Shown piece after piece: positions 16,739 to 25,460 of a stretch of DNA of 35,493 nucleotides. The stretch is taken from the NCBI GenBank assembly GCA_046542255.1, contig JBKHBT010000030.1, positions 1 to 35,493 on the forward strand. The letters are read 5' to 3'. Numbering within the stretch: the stretch's first letter is position 1; every line of letters starts with the position of its first letter. The notes under the pieces were generated by a model that saw only the letters and a program-made list of their open reading frames with translations, had not been told where the DNA came from and did no database searches. The stretch comes from JBKHBT01 sp046542255 (GTDB lineage: Bacteria > UBP14 > UBA6098 > JBKHBT01). Made by a program: the position numbers and the translations under genes.

Positions 16739-18073
16739 ATGGATAAAAGCACAATCGAACAGATAGAAATTATTGCCGATTCATGCGCGAAACCATGTGC
16801 AATATTCGATATTGCAGGCAATATCGCTTCGTGGAATATCCTTTTCGAAGATTTGACAGAAGAAAAACCGAAATCTATAAAGAGCAAAAATCCACTTCAT
16901 CTGACGCATGAAAATCACGAATTATTCAAAAAAATCGAAGAGATATTAAAAACATATCTTCGAATCGACAAAAAAGATGGGCTTTTACACCTGGACTTCG
17001 AGGCCAAAGAGATAGATTTTAGCTATGATGTTATCGAACTTAGTATAGATGATGAAACTTTCTATTTTATCGTATTCAAAAAACGAGATATTGCCATAGA
17101 CGATATCTTTAATGATGACCTGTCATATAAATCCCTTATCGATAGTGTGGATGATGCTATCGTGATCCTTAAAAATGCGAAGATAGCCTATTTTAATGAT
17201 GCTTTTCTTGAGATAATCGGCATTTGCCGGGAAATAGTTTGCGGTTTAACATTGGATGAAATCGCTAAAATTATAGGCGTTGAACATGCATCTGATGAGA
17301 TCCCTGAATTATTTTCGATTAGGAAGAAAAGCCGTTTTCATCGCGATTTCGAGATCTCTCGAAGTATTGGCTCCGGCAAGCTCGATGGATACGAGATTCT
17401 TGTATTTCGTGATATTTCGGTTTATCAGGAAAAGGCGAAGAAGGTCGGCAGGCTGAATCAATTTCTCTCTATGCTCATAGATAGCGCCGATATCGGCCTT
17501 CTGGTTCTGAATAATAGATTGCAGCCGCTTATCTGGAACCGAGCTTCGGAAAGCTTGAGTGGATACGATAGAATAGATGTACTAAATAGCGCCGAAGTTT
17601 TCAGGAATCTTTTCCCCAAAAAAGAAGATTTTGATGAAATCGCGAGAACATTCAAAAATATCCTGCGGACAGAAAGCAATGTCAAAAATATGGAAGTCCA
17701 GATAATAAATAAAAGCCAACAAAAAAAGTTTCTATCAATATCTATCAGGCCTTTTAAGCAGGCCGATGACGTTAAATCCGGGCTTATCATTCTCTTCCGT
17801 GATATTACCGAAGAACGGCAAATTAAAAAGGAAAAAGAGAAATTGATTCACAAACTTCAGATGGCTTTGCAAGATGTCGAAAAACTCACTGGCCTGCTTC
17901 CTATCTGTTCGAGTTGCAAAAAAATTCGAAATGATGACGGCTATTGGGACGAAGTCGATAGATATATTAGCCAACATTCCAATCTAAACTTCACTCATGG
18001 GCTTTGCCCCGAATGTATGAAAAAGCTTTATCCTGAAGCATACGAGCATTCAAAAAAAAAGTCTGCAAAATAG
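16739..18073 (+). CDS. PAS-repeat sensor-like protein with four-cysteine tail
   Basis: A 444-residue soluble protein. Three PAS or PAS-like domains lie near 12-115, 130-228 and 242-358 (SLIDSVDDAIVIL and DSADIGLLVLNNRLQPLIWNRASESLSGY; closing FRDIT/FRDIS motifs). A charged coiled coil covers 358-382. The tail at ~386-432 reads LLPICSSCKK...GYWDEVDRYI...HGLCPECMKKLYP, with CxxC at 390-393 and 423-426, a likely zinc ribbon. This tail occurs at the end of many PAS and response-regulator proteins but its role is unknown. There is no kinase, cyclase, phosphodiesterase or DNA-binding domain. The start is five bases after the subtilisin stop, so it ends that operon. The ribosome-binding site is weak, consistent with translational coupling. 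Confidence 0.82.
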   Translation: MDKSTIEQIEIIADSCAKPCAIFDIAGNIASWNILFEDLTEEKPKSIKSKNPLHLTHENHELFKKIEEILKTYLRIDKKDGLLHLDFEAKEIDFSYDVIELSIDDETFYFIVFKKRDIAIDDIFNDDLSYKSLIDSVDDAIVILKNAKIAYFNDAFLEIIGICREIVCGLTLDEIAKIIGVEHASDEIPELFSIRKKSRFHRDFEISRSIGSGKLDGYEILVFRDISVYQEKAKKVGRLNQFLSMLIDSADIGLLVLNNRLQPLIWNRASESLSGYDRIDVLNSAEVFRNLFPKKEDFDEIARTFKNILRTESNVKNMEVQIINKSQQKKFLSISIRPFKQADDVKSGLIILFRDITEERQIKKEKEKLIHKLQMALQDVEKLTGLLPICSSCKKIRNDDGYWDEVDRYISQHSNLNFTHGLCPECMKKLYPEAYEHSKKKSAK

Positions 18074-18193
18074 CTCGAACCTAATACTTAAAAGCGATTA
18101 TTGTATATTATAAATAGTGTTTTTTTTGTTCTAAAACCATTATTTCCATTCTTTCAATATTCTATACCTTAATATTGGGCTTTGCATTAGGTT

Positions 18194-18241
18194 TGGCTAT
18201 GTTTTTATAGCCATTAATAATTTTCATATAGCCAATTTTTT
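18194..18241 (+). terminator. alternative hairpins ending in a T-run
   Basis: TGGCTAT (18194-18200) can pair with ATAGCCA at 18207-18213 (short loop) or with the second ATAGCCA at 18228-18234, which is followed by seven Ts. The second pairing would make a terminator ~120 nt after the PAS gene. The first would prevent it. The rest of 18074-18362 is AT-rich and shows no gene. Confidence 0.45.
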
Positions 18242-18362
18242 TCTTGTGTTTTCATTTAAAAGACTCTATTTTAACAATAAGTAATCAGGGTGTAGATGAT
18301 TATTTGGGAAAGTAAAAAAATTGAAAGTAAAATTGATACTTATTAATTAGAAAGGGTAATTT

Positions 18363-19031
18363 ATGTTCAAGACACAGATTGCACGAGAATATGGTGAACT
18401 GGTTACAGCTCTTTGCAGAAAGATGTATCCAGAAGAAGCAAAGGCAAAAGCAATAGCCGAAAAGATCCTCGATAATATCGATAAAGAGAAAGATGAGGTG
18501 CCTGTCAAGTATAGGATGAGCAATTGGATTTTTTCTATTGCAGTCGATACAATTATAAATGATAAAAATGGTGAGGAAACCTATCCCCCCATGCTTTCTA
18601 AGACCCCTTATAATAAATGTGAGCCGGAAGATAGCGAAGATCTCGATTTAGATAAGTTAATACCTCTAATTTGCGATAATTGTATGACTGATATGCTTAC
18701 CAGTATCGATAATGAAACCCGCCTGGTTTTCGTTCTTCGCGATGTCTGCAAGCTCCAATATAAAGACATTGCTGAGATATTAGATTCCAAGGAGCATTCC
18801 CTTCGCCGTAAGCTTACTAAGATACGTCGTCGCTTTAATAATTTCCTGGAGAGAAACTGCCCTCTTTATGGTTCCGAAGCTAAATGCCGCTGTGGCCGAG
18901 ATGAACAGGTCAAGCAGATTGGCTTGCCAGAAGAGTTCAGAAATAGCAGAAGAAATTCCCATAAGATCAATCTCTTTGGCGAATCATTGAGATTATTCCC
19001 GAATATTAATTATTGGGAAACTTCTAAATAA
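18363..19031 (+). CDS. sigma-70-like (ECF-type) RNA polymerase sigma factor with cysteine tail
   Basis: A 222-residue protein. A helical N-terminal part (10-75) with SNWIFSIAVDTIIND resembles the end of region 2. A region 4 helix-turn-helix lies near 113-165: ETRLVFVLRDVCKLQYKDIAEILDSKEHSLRRKLTKIRRRF. After it comes a short tail with C166, C175 and C177, and a CxxC pair (C104, C107) lies just before region 4. Similar cysteine tails occur in a subset of ECF factors and could bind metal or sense redox state. GAAAGGG precedes the ATG. No anti-sigma gene adjoins. The following gene is convergent and only nine bases away. Target promoters are unknown. Confidence 0.75.
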   Translation: MFKTQIAREYGELVTALCRKMYPEEAKAKAIAEKILDNIDKEKDEVPVKYRMSNWIFSIAVDTIINDKNGEETYPPMLSKTPYNKCEPEDSEDLDLDKLIPLICDNCMTDMLTSIDNETRLVFVLRDVCKLQYKDIAEILDSKEHSLRRKLTKIRRRFNNFLERNCPLYGSEAKCRCGRDEQVKQIGLPEEFRNSRRNSHKINLFGESLRLFPNINYWETSK

Positions 19032-19040
19032 TTTTTTCCT

Positions 19041-19862
19041 TTATTTGACCAAATTCGTAGATTGCAGCACTAAAGGTGAAGTATTTGAAATTTCATCGAT
19101 TGCAGTCAGGTCAGTAGAGCTGATTTCAAAAACATTCCACCATAGTCCTTCACCTTCAGAAGGTATCTGGAATTCAGCGATCATTCCACTATAATTATAA
19201 ATTTTTACTACTGCATCAGATATCTTTATATCTGGCTCTTCACTGTAGTTATAAACAGAATAATAATACGTACCGGTAAATAGGGTATCTATGGTTATAG
19301 TTTCTGGACCAAAACTATCGGTATCATCGATATCTAGCTTGCAATAAGGTGCGCTTTCGAGACTTCCCATATTTGAGAAATAGATATGATATTCTGCGCC
19401 TTCTATCTCAGGTGTGAATAAATGAGCATCCAGATCCAGCGGTTCTTCACCCCAACTAAGAACAATACGATATTGGCCTGTATCCAAAGACTCCGTTAAA
19501 AATATATCTTTTTCAATATTTGCTGATACCAGTTCTATTGTGTCTGCTTCAGAATAATATCCGGGATATGATGCATGAATCTCATATTCTCCTACTCTAA
19601 TTTCATTGAAACTATAGAAACCACTTTCGCTAGAATTTATTGTAATGCTTGTATCACCTGATAATGAAACCATAGCATTTGAGATACCCTCGCCCGTCGA
19701 TGAATCTTTTATAAACCCATATATTGCATAAGTATCGATATCTATAAAAATAGCTTCCACCGGACTTTCATCGGTGCAGCCAAAGCCTATCAAAAAGACG
19801 AGTGAAATCATGCAAACTTTTCTAAAATCCACCGATCTGAATACCAAAATAACCCCTTCCAT
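19041..19862 (-). CDS. exported YfaP-like (DUF2135-type) lipoprotein with carboxypeptidase-regulatory-like domain
   Basis: A product of up to 273 residues. A short hydrophobic segment ends in IGFGC, a poor but possible lipobox. Residues ~45-125 form a carboxypeptidase-regulatory-like beta domain (YGFIKDSSTGEGISNAMVSLSG; GFYSFNEIRVGEYEI). Residues ~130-225 contain YRIVLSWGEEPLDLDAHL, YHIYFSNMGS, DIDDTDSFGPETITI and YYYSVYNY, the pattern of YfaP/DUF2135 domains, whose function is unknown. The start is uncertain. ATG at 19862 overlaps the upstream gene by 41 bp. GTG at 19832 gives the best signal (basic residues before the hydrophobic core). ATG at 19811 avoids overlap. It follows the beta-barrel-like gene in one operon. 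Confidence 0.72.
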   Translation of the reverse strand: MEGVILVFRSVDFRKVCMISLVFLIGFGCTDESPVEAIFIDIDTYAIYGFIKDSSTGEGISNAMVSLSGDTSITINSSESGFYSFNEIRVGEYEIHASYPGYYSEADTIELVSANIEKDIFLTESLDTGQYRIVLSWGEEPLDLDAHLFTPEIEGAEYHIYFSNMGSLESAPYCKLDIDDTDSFGPETITIDTLFTGTYYYSVYNYSEEPDIKISDAVVKIYNYSGMIAEFQIPSEGEGLWWNVFEISSTDLTAIDEISNTSPLVLQSTNLVK

Positions 19863-20535
19863 AGATTCTGCCTAAATCCTTGCTTTTGGGAGTAATGGAA
19901 CGATTGTTCACAAGGTAGAATAATGTATTATCCGACCGCCAGTATTGCCCAGATACTCCGGCAAATAGCCTGAATCTATTATAGTCTATTCCTGTTTCAA
20001 AGATTGCCTTCGGCGATAGATAAACCTTGCTATGAAGCAAATCACTGGAATCGAAATCGAGGCCATAATAAGAATGATGGCCAAAAACCGATAGCGCAAA
20101 TCCGAAACGCAAAAAATACTTCGAGCCAAAATACGCTTCATAGCCAATAGTTGGATCAATAATAAAACCATATTCCCACACCTGATAATCGCTATCTTCG
20201 ATTTCATAGTTCTTTGACCAGTATTCGCCTGTTACTCTTATGAAAATATCTCCGCCCATAGCATCGCGGTTATAAAACTGCAAAAATGGCCCACCGCCTG
20301 CGCTCCATAGCGTCTGAACATGCTCGGCATCATCAGAAACACCATAGGAATAGACGCTACCAAAGCTTCCATAGCCAACTAATCCAGTATAAAGTCCTGG
20401 TGATAGCCGGCTTCCGCCACCATAGAAGCTATAATGGCTATTCTCAAGCATTTTGTCTAAATGATCTCTTTGGATATCGCCTTCCAAAGCGAAAACCGCT
20501 AATGATATAATAATCAGAAAAAAGAATCTGCGCAT
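19822..20535 (-). CDS. predicted outer-membrane beta-barrel protein
   Basis: A 237-residue exported protein with a signal peptide (MRRFFFLIIISLAVFA). The mature part is rich in Tyr, Phe, Gly and Ser in alternating strands (for example YTGLVGYGSFGSVYSYGV and FLRFGFALSVFGHHSYYGL). It ends in phenylalanine, as outer-membrane barrels usually do. No family is recognised. The ATG at 20535 is preferred over a TTG nine bases earlier, because TAAGG is well placed before it. The downstream lipoprotein gene overlaps or nearly overlaps its stop, so the two are probably made together and may act as a pair at the outer membrane. The barrel assignment is from composition only. Confidence 0.65.
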   Translation of the reverse strand: MRRFFFLIIISLAVFALEGDIQRDHLDKMLENSHYSFYGGGSRLSPGLYTGLVGYGSFGSVYSYGVSDDAEHVQTLWSAGGGPFLQFYNRDAMGGDIFIRVTGEYWSKNYEIEDSDYQVWEYGFIIDPTIGYEAYFGSKYFLRFGFALSVFGHHSYYGLDFDSSDLLHSKVYLSPKAIFETGIDYNRFRLFAGVSGQYWRSDNTLFYLVNNRSITPKSKDLGRIYGRGYFGIQIGGF

Positions 20536-20617
20536 ATTTGCCAACCTTAGGTATTGTCTATGTCAAATTAAATTATATATACTGCTTATGTCAATAATAT
20601 TTTTTGGGATATAATTA

Positions 20618-21706
20618 TCAATATCTTTCAGGCCGAAGTTTAGATTGAAAAAGCATCTCCAATCGATCGATCATCTTCGGGATTGTGAATTCATTTTGGA
20701 TTTTGGCTCTGGCATTCTTGCCGAGATATTCCACATCCTTATATTTACTGGCAATATAGCGCATCTTTTCAGCAAGAGTTTTTGCATCTTCAGAAGGCAC
20801 AAGGAAACCCTCTTTGCCATCTTCTATCAGCTCTGGAACACCATTCACAGATGAAGCCACTACCACCTTGCCAAGCGCCATAGCCTCCATGACTATATTG
20901 GGAAGGCCTTCATAGCGCGATGGCAAAGCCACAGCATCAGATGAATATAGAAAATCGAGTGGCCTTTCCACAAAACCGATCAATTTGACCTTTTTCTCGA
21001 GATTTTTTTCTGTGATCATTGCCTTTAGGTCATTCTCTAATGGGCCTTTCCCCGCAATGAGAGCTGCAATTTTTTCTTTGCGAAGCTGCTCCATTCCATC
21101 GATCAAAACATCGAAACCTTTCTGATATGCCAGCCTGCCGGCAAGTGCGAAAACAAAATAATCATCGGGCAGATTATACGTTTCATTCAAATCGATTTTA
21201 TTTAGCTCGTCTAAATTTGGTAAAGCAATACCATTATGTATGACTTCGACTTTTTCTGCATCGAGCCAGTCATATTGGATATATTCATTTTTTATCGATC
21301 TGGTATTAGTAATAATCTTATCGACCAAGGACATGGTTGCTCGATAGCGAAGCTTGTCTTTGATGAGTTTTACGCCATGTCTTGCACATACAAAAGGCGT
21401 TTTGGCCAATTTCGCCGCCGCACCGGCAACACGGACATCCTTATTGAAGTTTAATACCAGCACATCGGCATCGATTTTGGCCAATAGGCGAGCAATTTTC
21501 AATGTTCGATATGGAGAAAAATCGCTCCTGATATTAAAATCCAAAATCTCGAAATCATTTCCCTGGGCTTTAAGCCACAAAGGAGAATTTCTCTTAGGAG
21601 CATAGAAAACGTCATGCCCTCGACATCTTAAGCCTTTGCCAGCGGTGAACATCCATTTCTCACCACCACCCCAGCTCGATGCCGTATTTGAAAAAACAAC
21701 TCTCAT
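20618..21706 (-). CDS. GT4-family glycosyltransferase
   Basis: A 362-residue cytosolic or membrane-associated retaining glycosyltransferase of the GT-B fold. The N-terminal NTASSWGGGEKW loop binds the acceptor side. AGRLAYQKGFDVLI (189-202) and the E-x7-E motif, E266 and E274 in YEGLPNIVMEAMALG, bind the nucleotide sugar. Sugar and acceptor cannot be told from sequence. The start overlaps the preceding glycosyltransferase stop by four bases (ATGA), and the two share ~30% pattern similarity by eye, suggesting duplication. It is the last gene of an epimerase-GT-GT operon, probably for lipopolysaccharide core or exopolysaccharide. It ends 83 bases after the barrel operon begins. Confidence 0.9.
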   Translation of the reverse strand: MRVVFSNTASSWGGGEKWMFTAGKGLRCRGHDVFYAPKRNSPLWLKAQGNDFEILDFNIRSDFSPYRTLKIARLLAKIDADVLVLNFNKDVRVAGAAAKLAKTPFVCARHGVKLIKDKLRYRATMSLVDKIITNTRSIKNEYIQYDWLDAEKVEVIHNGIALPNLDELNKIDLNETYNLPDDYFVFALAGRLAYQKGFDVLIDGMEQLRKEKIAALIAGKGPLENDLKAMITEKNLEKKVKLIGFVERPLDFLYSSDAVALPSRYEGLPNIVMEAMALGKVVVASSVNGVPELIEDGKEGFLVPSEDAKTLAEKMRYIASKYKDVEYLGKNARAKIQNEFTIPKMIDRLEMLFQSKLRPERY

Positions 21707-22815
21707 AGTATCTGCCCCTTATATTCGTAAAAAATCTTTTGAATATTAAGACACATCCTTTCGACTGAAAAATCATCTTTGAGCATTCGATATCCTGCGG
21801 CGCCTGTCTGGCTTGTATCATAGTCTATGACATATTGAAGGGCTTCTTCGAGCGAAGGGAAAATATCATCTTTATCTCCAAAGAGCCGGAACATAAAGCC
21901 ATTTTCACCATGATTTATAACTTCGGGAAATCCAGATGTATTCGATGCTATGACAGTTTTTTTTACGCTCCATGCCTCAAAAAGCGTATTTGGGATACCT
22001 TCACGCCTCGAAGGCATAACAATACAGTCGGCGGCTGCAAATAGAGCACGCACATAATCGATGCCTCCAAGAAAAATCACCTTGCCATCGAGTCCGAAAG
22101 CCCTGCATAATTTTTCATATTTTTCTCTATCCGAGCCTTCACCTGCGATATATATCACAAAATCACTCCGGCTTTTTATCAAATTTCCTGCAGCCTCGAT
22201 CAATAAATCAAAGCCCTTTTCCGATGTCAATCTTCCGGCAGAAGCGAAGATATATTTATCTTCTGGGATTTCAAATTTTACCTTCTTTTTTATTTCTTCA
22301 TCGAAAGCATAACCATTATAGACCAGATGTATTTTCTTTTCATCCACTACAATTTTGTCGGCCAAAAGCTGCTTTTTGATTGCATCGGCATTAACGATAA
22401 GGCCATCGGCATATTTTCGGTAGAGCATTCTTTGGAATAATTTTATCCGGCTTATGTGTCTTCTTGTCCCAAGCCGGAAAATACATGGAATATCCTTTTT
22501 ATGGCCGATTCTCCCAAGAAGGGCGTACTCTTTTCTTTTCGTAGGCAAAAGAATATCGATATTTTTTTCTTTGATAAGCTTTTTTATCACAGAGCCGGTT
22601 TTTCTATCGAATTCATGTTTAAAAGGGAGTGGGATTTTCTCGATTTCTGGAATGAGTCTTTCATCGAATATATCAGTCCTGTGGATGAAGTATATCCTAT
22701 GTCCTGCTCTTGCAAGGCAATTTGCTATGCTGGCAGTCCATCTCTCATTGCCACCCCATCTTCTCGAGCAATTTGATATTATGATATTTAGCGGATTTTG
22801 ATCGGGAGGTATCAA
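21703..22815 (-). CDS. GT4-family glycosyltransferase
   Basis: A 370-residue GT-B glycosyltransferase. IIISNCSRRWGGNERW near the N-terminus parallels the same loop in the downstream paralogue. ASAGRLTSEKGFDLLIEA and the E-x7-E motif in REGIPNTLFEAWS form the donor site. The frame begins with TTG one base after the epimerase stop, with no clear ribosome-binding site, so translation probably depends on coupling to the epimerase gene. The first nine residues lie before the conserved beta strand, so the true start could be slightly different. It is the second gene of the operon. Specificity unknown. Confidence 0.88.
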   Translation of the reverse strand: MIPPDQNPLNIIISNCSRRWGGNERWTASIANCLARAGHRIYFIHRTDIFDERLIPEIEKIPLPFKHEFDRKTGSVIKKLIKEKNIDILLPTKRKEYALLGRIGHKKDIPCIFRLGTRRHISRIKLFQRMLYRKYADGLIVNADAIKKQLLADKIVVDEKKIHLVYNGYAFDEEIKKKVKFEIPEDKYIFASAGRLTSEKGFDLLIEAAGNLIKSRSDFVIYIAGEGSDREKYEKLCRAFGLDGKVIFLGGIDYVRALFAAADCIVMPSRREGIPNTLFEAWSVKKTVIASNTSGFPEVINHGENGFMFRLFGDKDDIFPSLEEALQYVIDYDTSQTGAAGYRMLKDDFSVERMCLNIQKIFYEYKGQIL

Positions 22816-22816
22816 T

Positions 22817-23788
22817 TTAGACTTTTATTTTGCGGAGTAGTGGTTTGTTTTTCTTATGCCATTCAATGGTGCGTTTAATGCCTTCATCCAGAGATACCTT
22901 GGGCTGCCAACCCAGAATATCATCGGCCTTATCGATATTTGCCCAGGTAAATTTCATATCAGTCTTCTGGAATAGCTTTTTTTCTATCTTAGCCTTTTTG
23001 CCCATGATTTTTTCGATTTTGGCTATTAGGGTATTTATCGATATTGGATTATTCCCACCGCCTAGATTAATTATCTCGAAGCCTAAATTTTTAGTGGATT
23101 CACAGAGCCCTTTCACGATATCATCGACAAATGTAAAATCCCGTCCCTGCTCGCCATCGCCATATAGCGTAATCGGCTTTCCTTCATCGATCGCCTTGAT
23201 AAATCGGAAATAGCTCATATCCGGGCGTCCTGCCGGGCCATATACCGTAAAAAATCGCAGCACCGAAACATCGAAATCAAAGAGATTGTGATATGTATAG
23301 GATAGAAGCTCGGCAGCCTTTTTGGTCGCTGCATAGGGCGATATTGGCCGATTGACCGATTGGTTTTCGGAAAATGGCATCTCATGCCCTGCATAGATGG
23401 AAGAACTCGATGCCAGAACAAATTTCTTCTGGCCAAATTTGCGCATAAGCTCAAGAAGATTGAGTGTACCGATATAGTTTGTGCTGGCATAGACGAATGG
23501 ATCATCGATGCTGGCTCGAACTCCAGCGCGCGCTGCCAGATTGATAATAGTGTCGAATTCGTATTTTTCGAAAATGCGCTCGAGGAAGTTCATATTCTCG
23601 ATATCGCCTTTTTCCAATGTGAAATTATCATATTCAAGAAGATTCTCTGCTCGCCAGTGTTTCAAGCGAATATCATAATAATCATTGAAATTGTCCACAC
23701 CGATTACTTCATAGCCACGCTTTATTAGAAGCTGCGCCGTATGAAAACCAATAAATCCTGCAGCGCCTGTCAATAGTACTTTATCCAT
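22817..23788 (-). CDS. NAD-dependent sugar-nucleotide epimerase (UDP-glucuronate 4-epimerase type)
   Basis: A 323-residue short-chain dehydrogenase of the extended class. GAAGFIG (8-14) binds NAD. The catalytic set is S128/S129 region, Y152 and K156 (SPYAATKKAAE). VDNFNDYYD and RFFTVYGPAGRPDMSYFRF are typical of enzymes that epimerise UDP-glucuronate to UDP-galacturonate. The exact substrate is inferred. The start at 23788 is supported by GGAG seven bases upstream. An in-frame ATG further up would include that site. It leads an operon with two GT4 enzymes, for which it probably supplies an activated sugar. It is divergent from the exported protein at 23926. Confidence 0.88.
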   Translation of the reverse strand: MDKVLLTGAAGFIGFHTAQLLIKRGYEVIGVDNFNDYYDIRLKHWRAENLLEYDNFTLEKGDIENMNFLERIFEKYEFDTIINLAARAGVRASIDDPFVYASTNYIGTLNLLELMRKFGQKKFVLASSSSIYAGHEMPFSENQSVNRPISPYAATKKAAELLSYTYHNLFDFDVSVLRFFTVYGPAGRPDMSYFRFIKAIDEGKPITLYGDGEQGRDFTFVDDIVKGLCESTKNLGFEIINLGGGNNPISINTLIAKIEKIMGKKAKIEKKLFQKTDMKFTWANIDKADDILGWQPKVSLDEGIKRTIEWHKKNKPLLRKIKV

Positions 23789-23925
23789 ATTATCTCCAAA
23801 CTCAAGTTTAGTAGAAATCAAACAAAATTTTTCTTCATGTCAAGTATTTAAGAGAGATTTCAAGGATAAATCTTTCAATTAGAGCCAAAATAGAGTATAT
23901 TCAAGTTAGATGATGAAAGGAAAAT

Positions 23926-24624
23926 ATGTATAAAAGCCTAATTACGCTATTAGTTTTATGCGCAATGCCTGTATTTGCAAGCCAATTCGACATCTCAAAT
24001 TTCGATTATGAAAAATATGGACATTATAAATATAAGGTATTAGCCGATGGGAAAAGTTTTACAGAAGAAATCCAATGGAGCAAGCTGGATTCTGATGACT
24101 TCCAGGTCGAGGCTATCAGGAATGATAAATCCGGTGATTTGCATTTCAGGAAACAAATTATCTTCGATAGCAATGCAAATCCAAAAGAAGCATATCGATA
24201 TACCAAAGATGGCAAAATCGAGATCGAAGTAAAATACGATTATGATAAGAAAAAAGTCTATATGAAAAAGCTCGATGGCAATAGCTATGACAGGAAAACT
24301 CTCAAACTGGTAAAAGGCTTAATTCAGGATGGCTTCGCGCTTCTTTATACTGTCAACTTTATGGATTTTGACAAAAAGATATCTTTTACCGGCTATTCAG
24401 CGACTGTTCAGAAATCAGGAAGCATGAACTTCGAAAGAATCGGCACTAAAAAGCTCGCTACCAAAGCGGGAGAATTCGAATGCTATGAATATAAGCAGGC
24501 CTTCGACGGCCTTCTATCTCTTGTCGTGCCAAAGATGTACTACTATATCGATAAAGAAACCAGAGTCTTGGTCAAATTCGAGGTTTCGGATACATCCTAT
24601 GAGCTTGTGGAGATATTAAAATAA
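23926..24624 (+). CDS. exported DUF3108-like protein
   Basis: A 232-residue protein with a signal peptide cleaved after VFA (residue ~18). The mature part is a run of beta strands with patterns seen in DUF3108 and LolA-like periplasmic proteins: GHYKYKVLADGKSF near the start, YRYTKDGKIEIEVKYDYDKKKVY in the middle, and KKLATKAGEFECYEYKQ then VPKMYYYIDKETRVLVKFEVSD at the end. The assignment is from pattern and is moderate. GAAAGGAAAAT precedes ATG. Its stop overlaps the flavoprotein start by one base, so the two are coupled, which is unexpected for an exported and a cytosolic protein. Function unknown. Confidence 0.7.
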   Translation: MYKSLITLLVLCAMPVFASQFDISNFDYEKYGHYKYKVLADGKSFTEEIQWSKLDSDDFQVEAIRNDKSGDLHFRKQIIFDSNANPKEAYRYTKDGKIEIEVKYDYDKKKVYMKKLDGNSYDRKTLKLVKGLIQDGFALLYTVNFMDFDKKISFTGYSATVQKSGSMNFERIGTKKLATKAGEFECYEYKQAFDGLLSLVVPKMYYYIDKETRVLVKFEVSDTSYELVEILK

Positions 24625-25442
24625 TGAAAATTCTAGTAATTAATGGAAGTCCAAAAGGCAAAGGCAATACCGATAAGATTGTAAAACAAGTTCAGGAAAG
24701 TATGCAAGCTTTAGGAGATTACGAGTTCGTGTATCTATACCTGAAAGATATGCAGATCAACCCATGCAAGGGTTGTATGAAATGTATCACAGATGGCGAG
24801 GAGCAATGTCCTGCTTCCGGAGACGATATTCCATCTATTGAAAAAAAGATGCATAAAGCAGATGCAATAGTTTTTGCCGCTCCTGTCTATACGATGAGTG
24901 TGCCATTTTGCTTTAAACTCTTCATGGATAGAATGGCATATGTATTTCATCGGCCGAGATTTTTTGATAAGGTCGCTTGCTATGTAACCACAACAGGTGG
25001 CGTTGGCGAGAAACAGGCCATCAAGACAATGAAGATTTTTGAAGCATCAGGAATTTTCCACAGCGTAGAACTGGGTATCAAAACACCTCCATTTCCGATA
25101 TCGAAAAAAGCTAAACTTGAAAATGACAAAACAATCACAAACCAGGCTCGAAAATTTCACAAAAAGATTGCTAGTAAAGATAGTCTTCGCCCAAATCTGG
25201 GGAATCTACTGCAGTTTAAGTTTTTCAAATTATTTTCAGGCAAATTGCCAGATTATTTCAAAGCGGATAATCAATATTGGAAGGAAAAGGGCTGGCTGGA
25301 ACCAGATTGCAAATTCTTCACGGATAAACTTCCGCATATTCACTTAAGATTCCTGGCAAGTATAATCTATACACTTGCAAAAAGCGGATTTCTTTCAACG
25401 ATCTCCCCCGATGCTTTCAATCGAAGCAAAACAGGTTTATAA
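24624..25442 (+). CDS. flavodoxin-fold oxidoreductase, iron-sulfur flavoprotein type
   Basis: A 272-residue cytosolic protein. INGSPKGKGNTDKI (7-20) binds the FMN phosphate. Cysteines C48, C51, C54 and C62 form a CxxCxxCx7C cluster like that of iron-sulfur flavoproteins, although many NAD(P)H-dependent FMN reductases carry a similar set without a cluster. VFAAPVYTMSVPFCFKLFMDRM and YVTTTGGVG complete the flavin site. The C-terminal ~90 residues are less conserved and extend beyond the usual length. Role may be electron transfer or quinone/nitro-reduction. It is coupled to the exported protein upstream and convergent with 25461. Confidence 0.85.
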   Translation: MKILVINGSPKGKGNTDKIVKQVQESMQALGDYEFVYLYLKDMQINPCKGCMKCITDGEEQCPASGDDIPSIEKKMHKADAIVFAAPVYTMSVPFCFKLFMDRMAYVFHRPRFFDKVACYVTTTGGVGEKQAIKTMKIFEASGIFHSVELGIKTPPFPISKKAKLENDKTITNQARKFHKKIASKDSLRPNLGNLLQFKFFKLFSGKLPDYFKADNQYWKEKGWLEPDCKFFTDKLPHIHLRFLASIIYTLAKSGFLSTISPDAFNRSKTGL

Positions 25443-25460
25443 ATTCTTTGTATAAATTGC

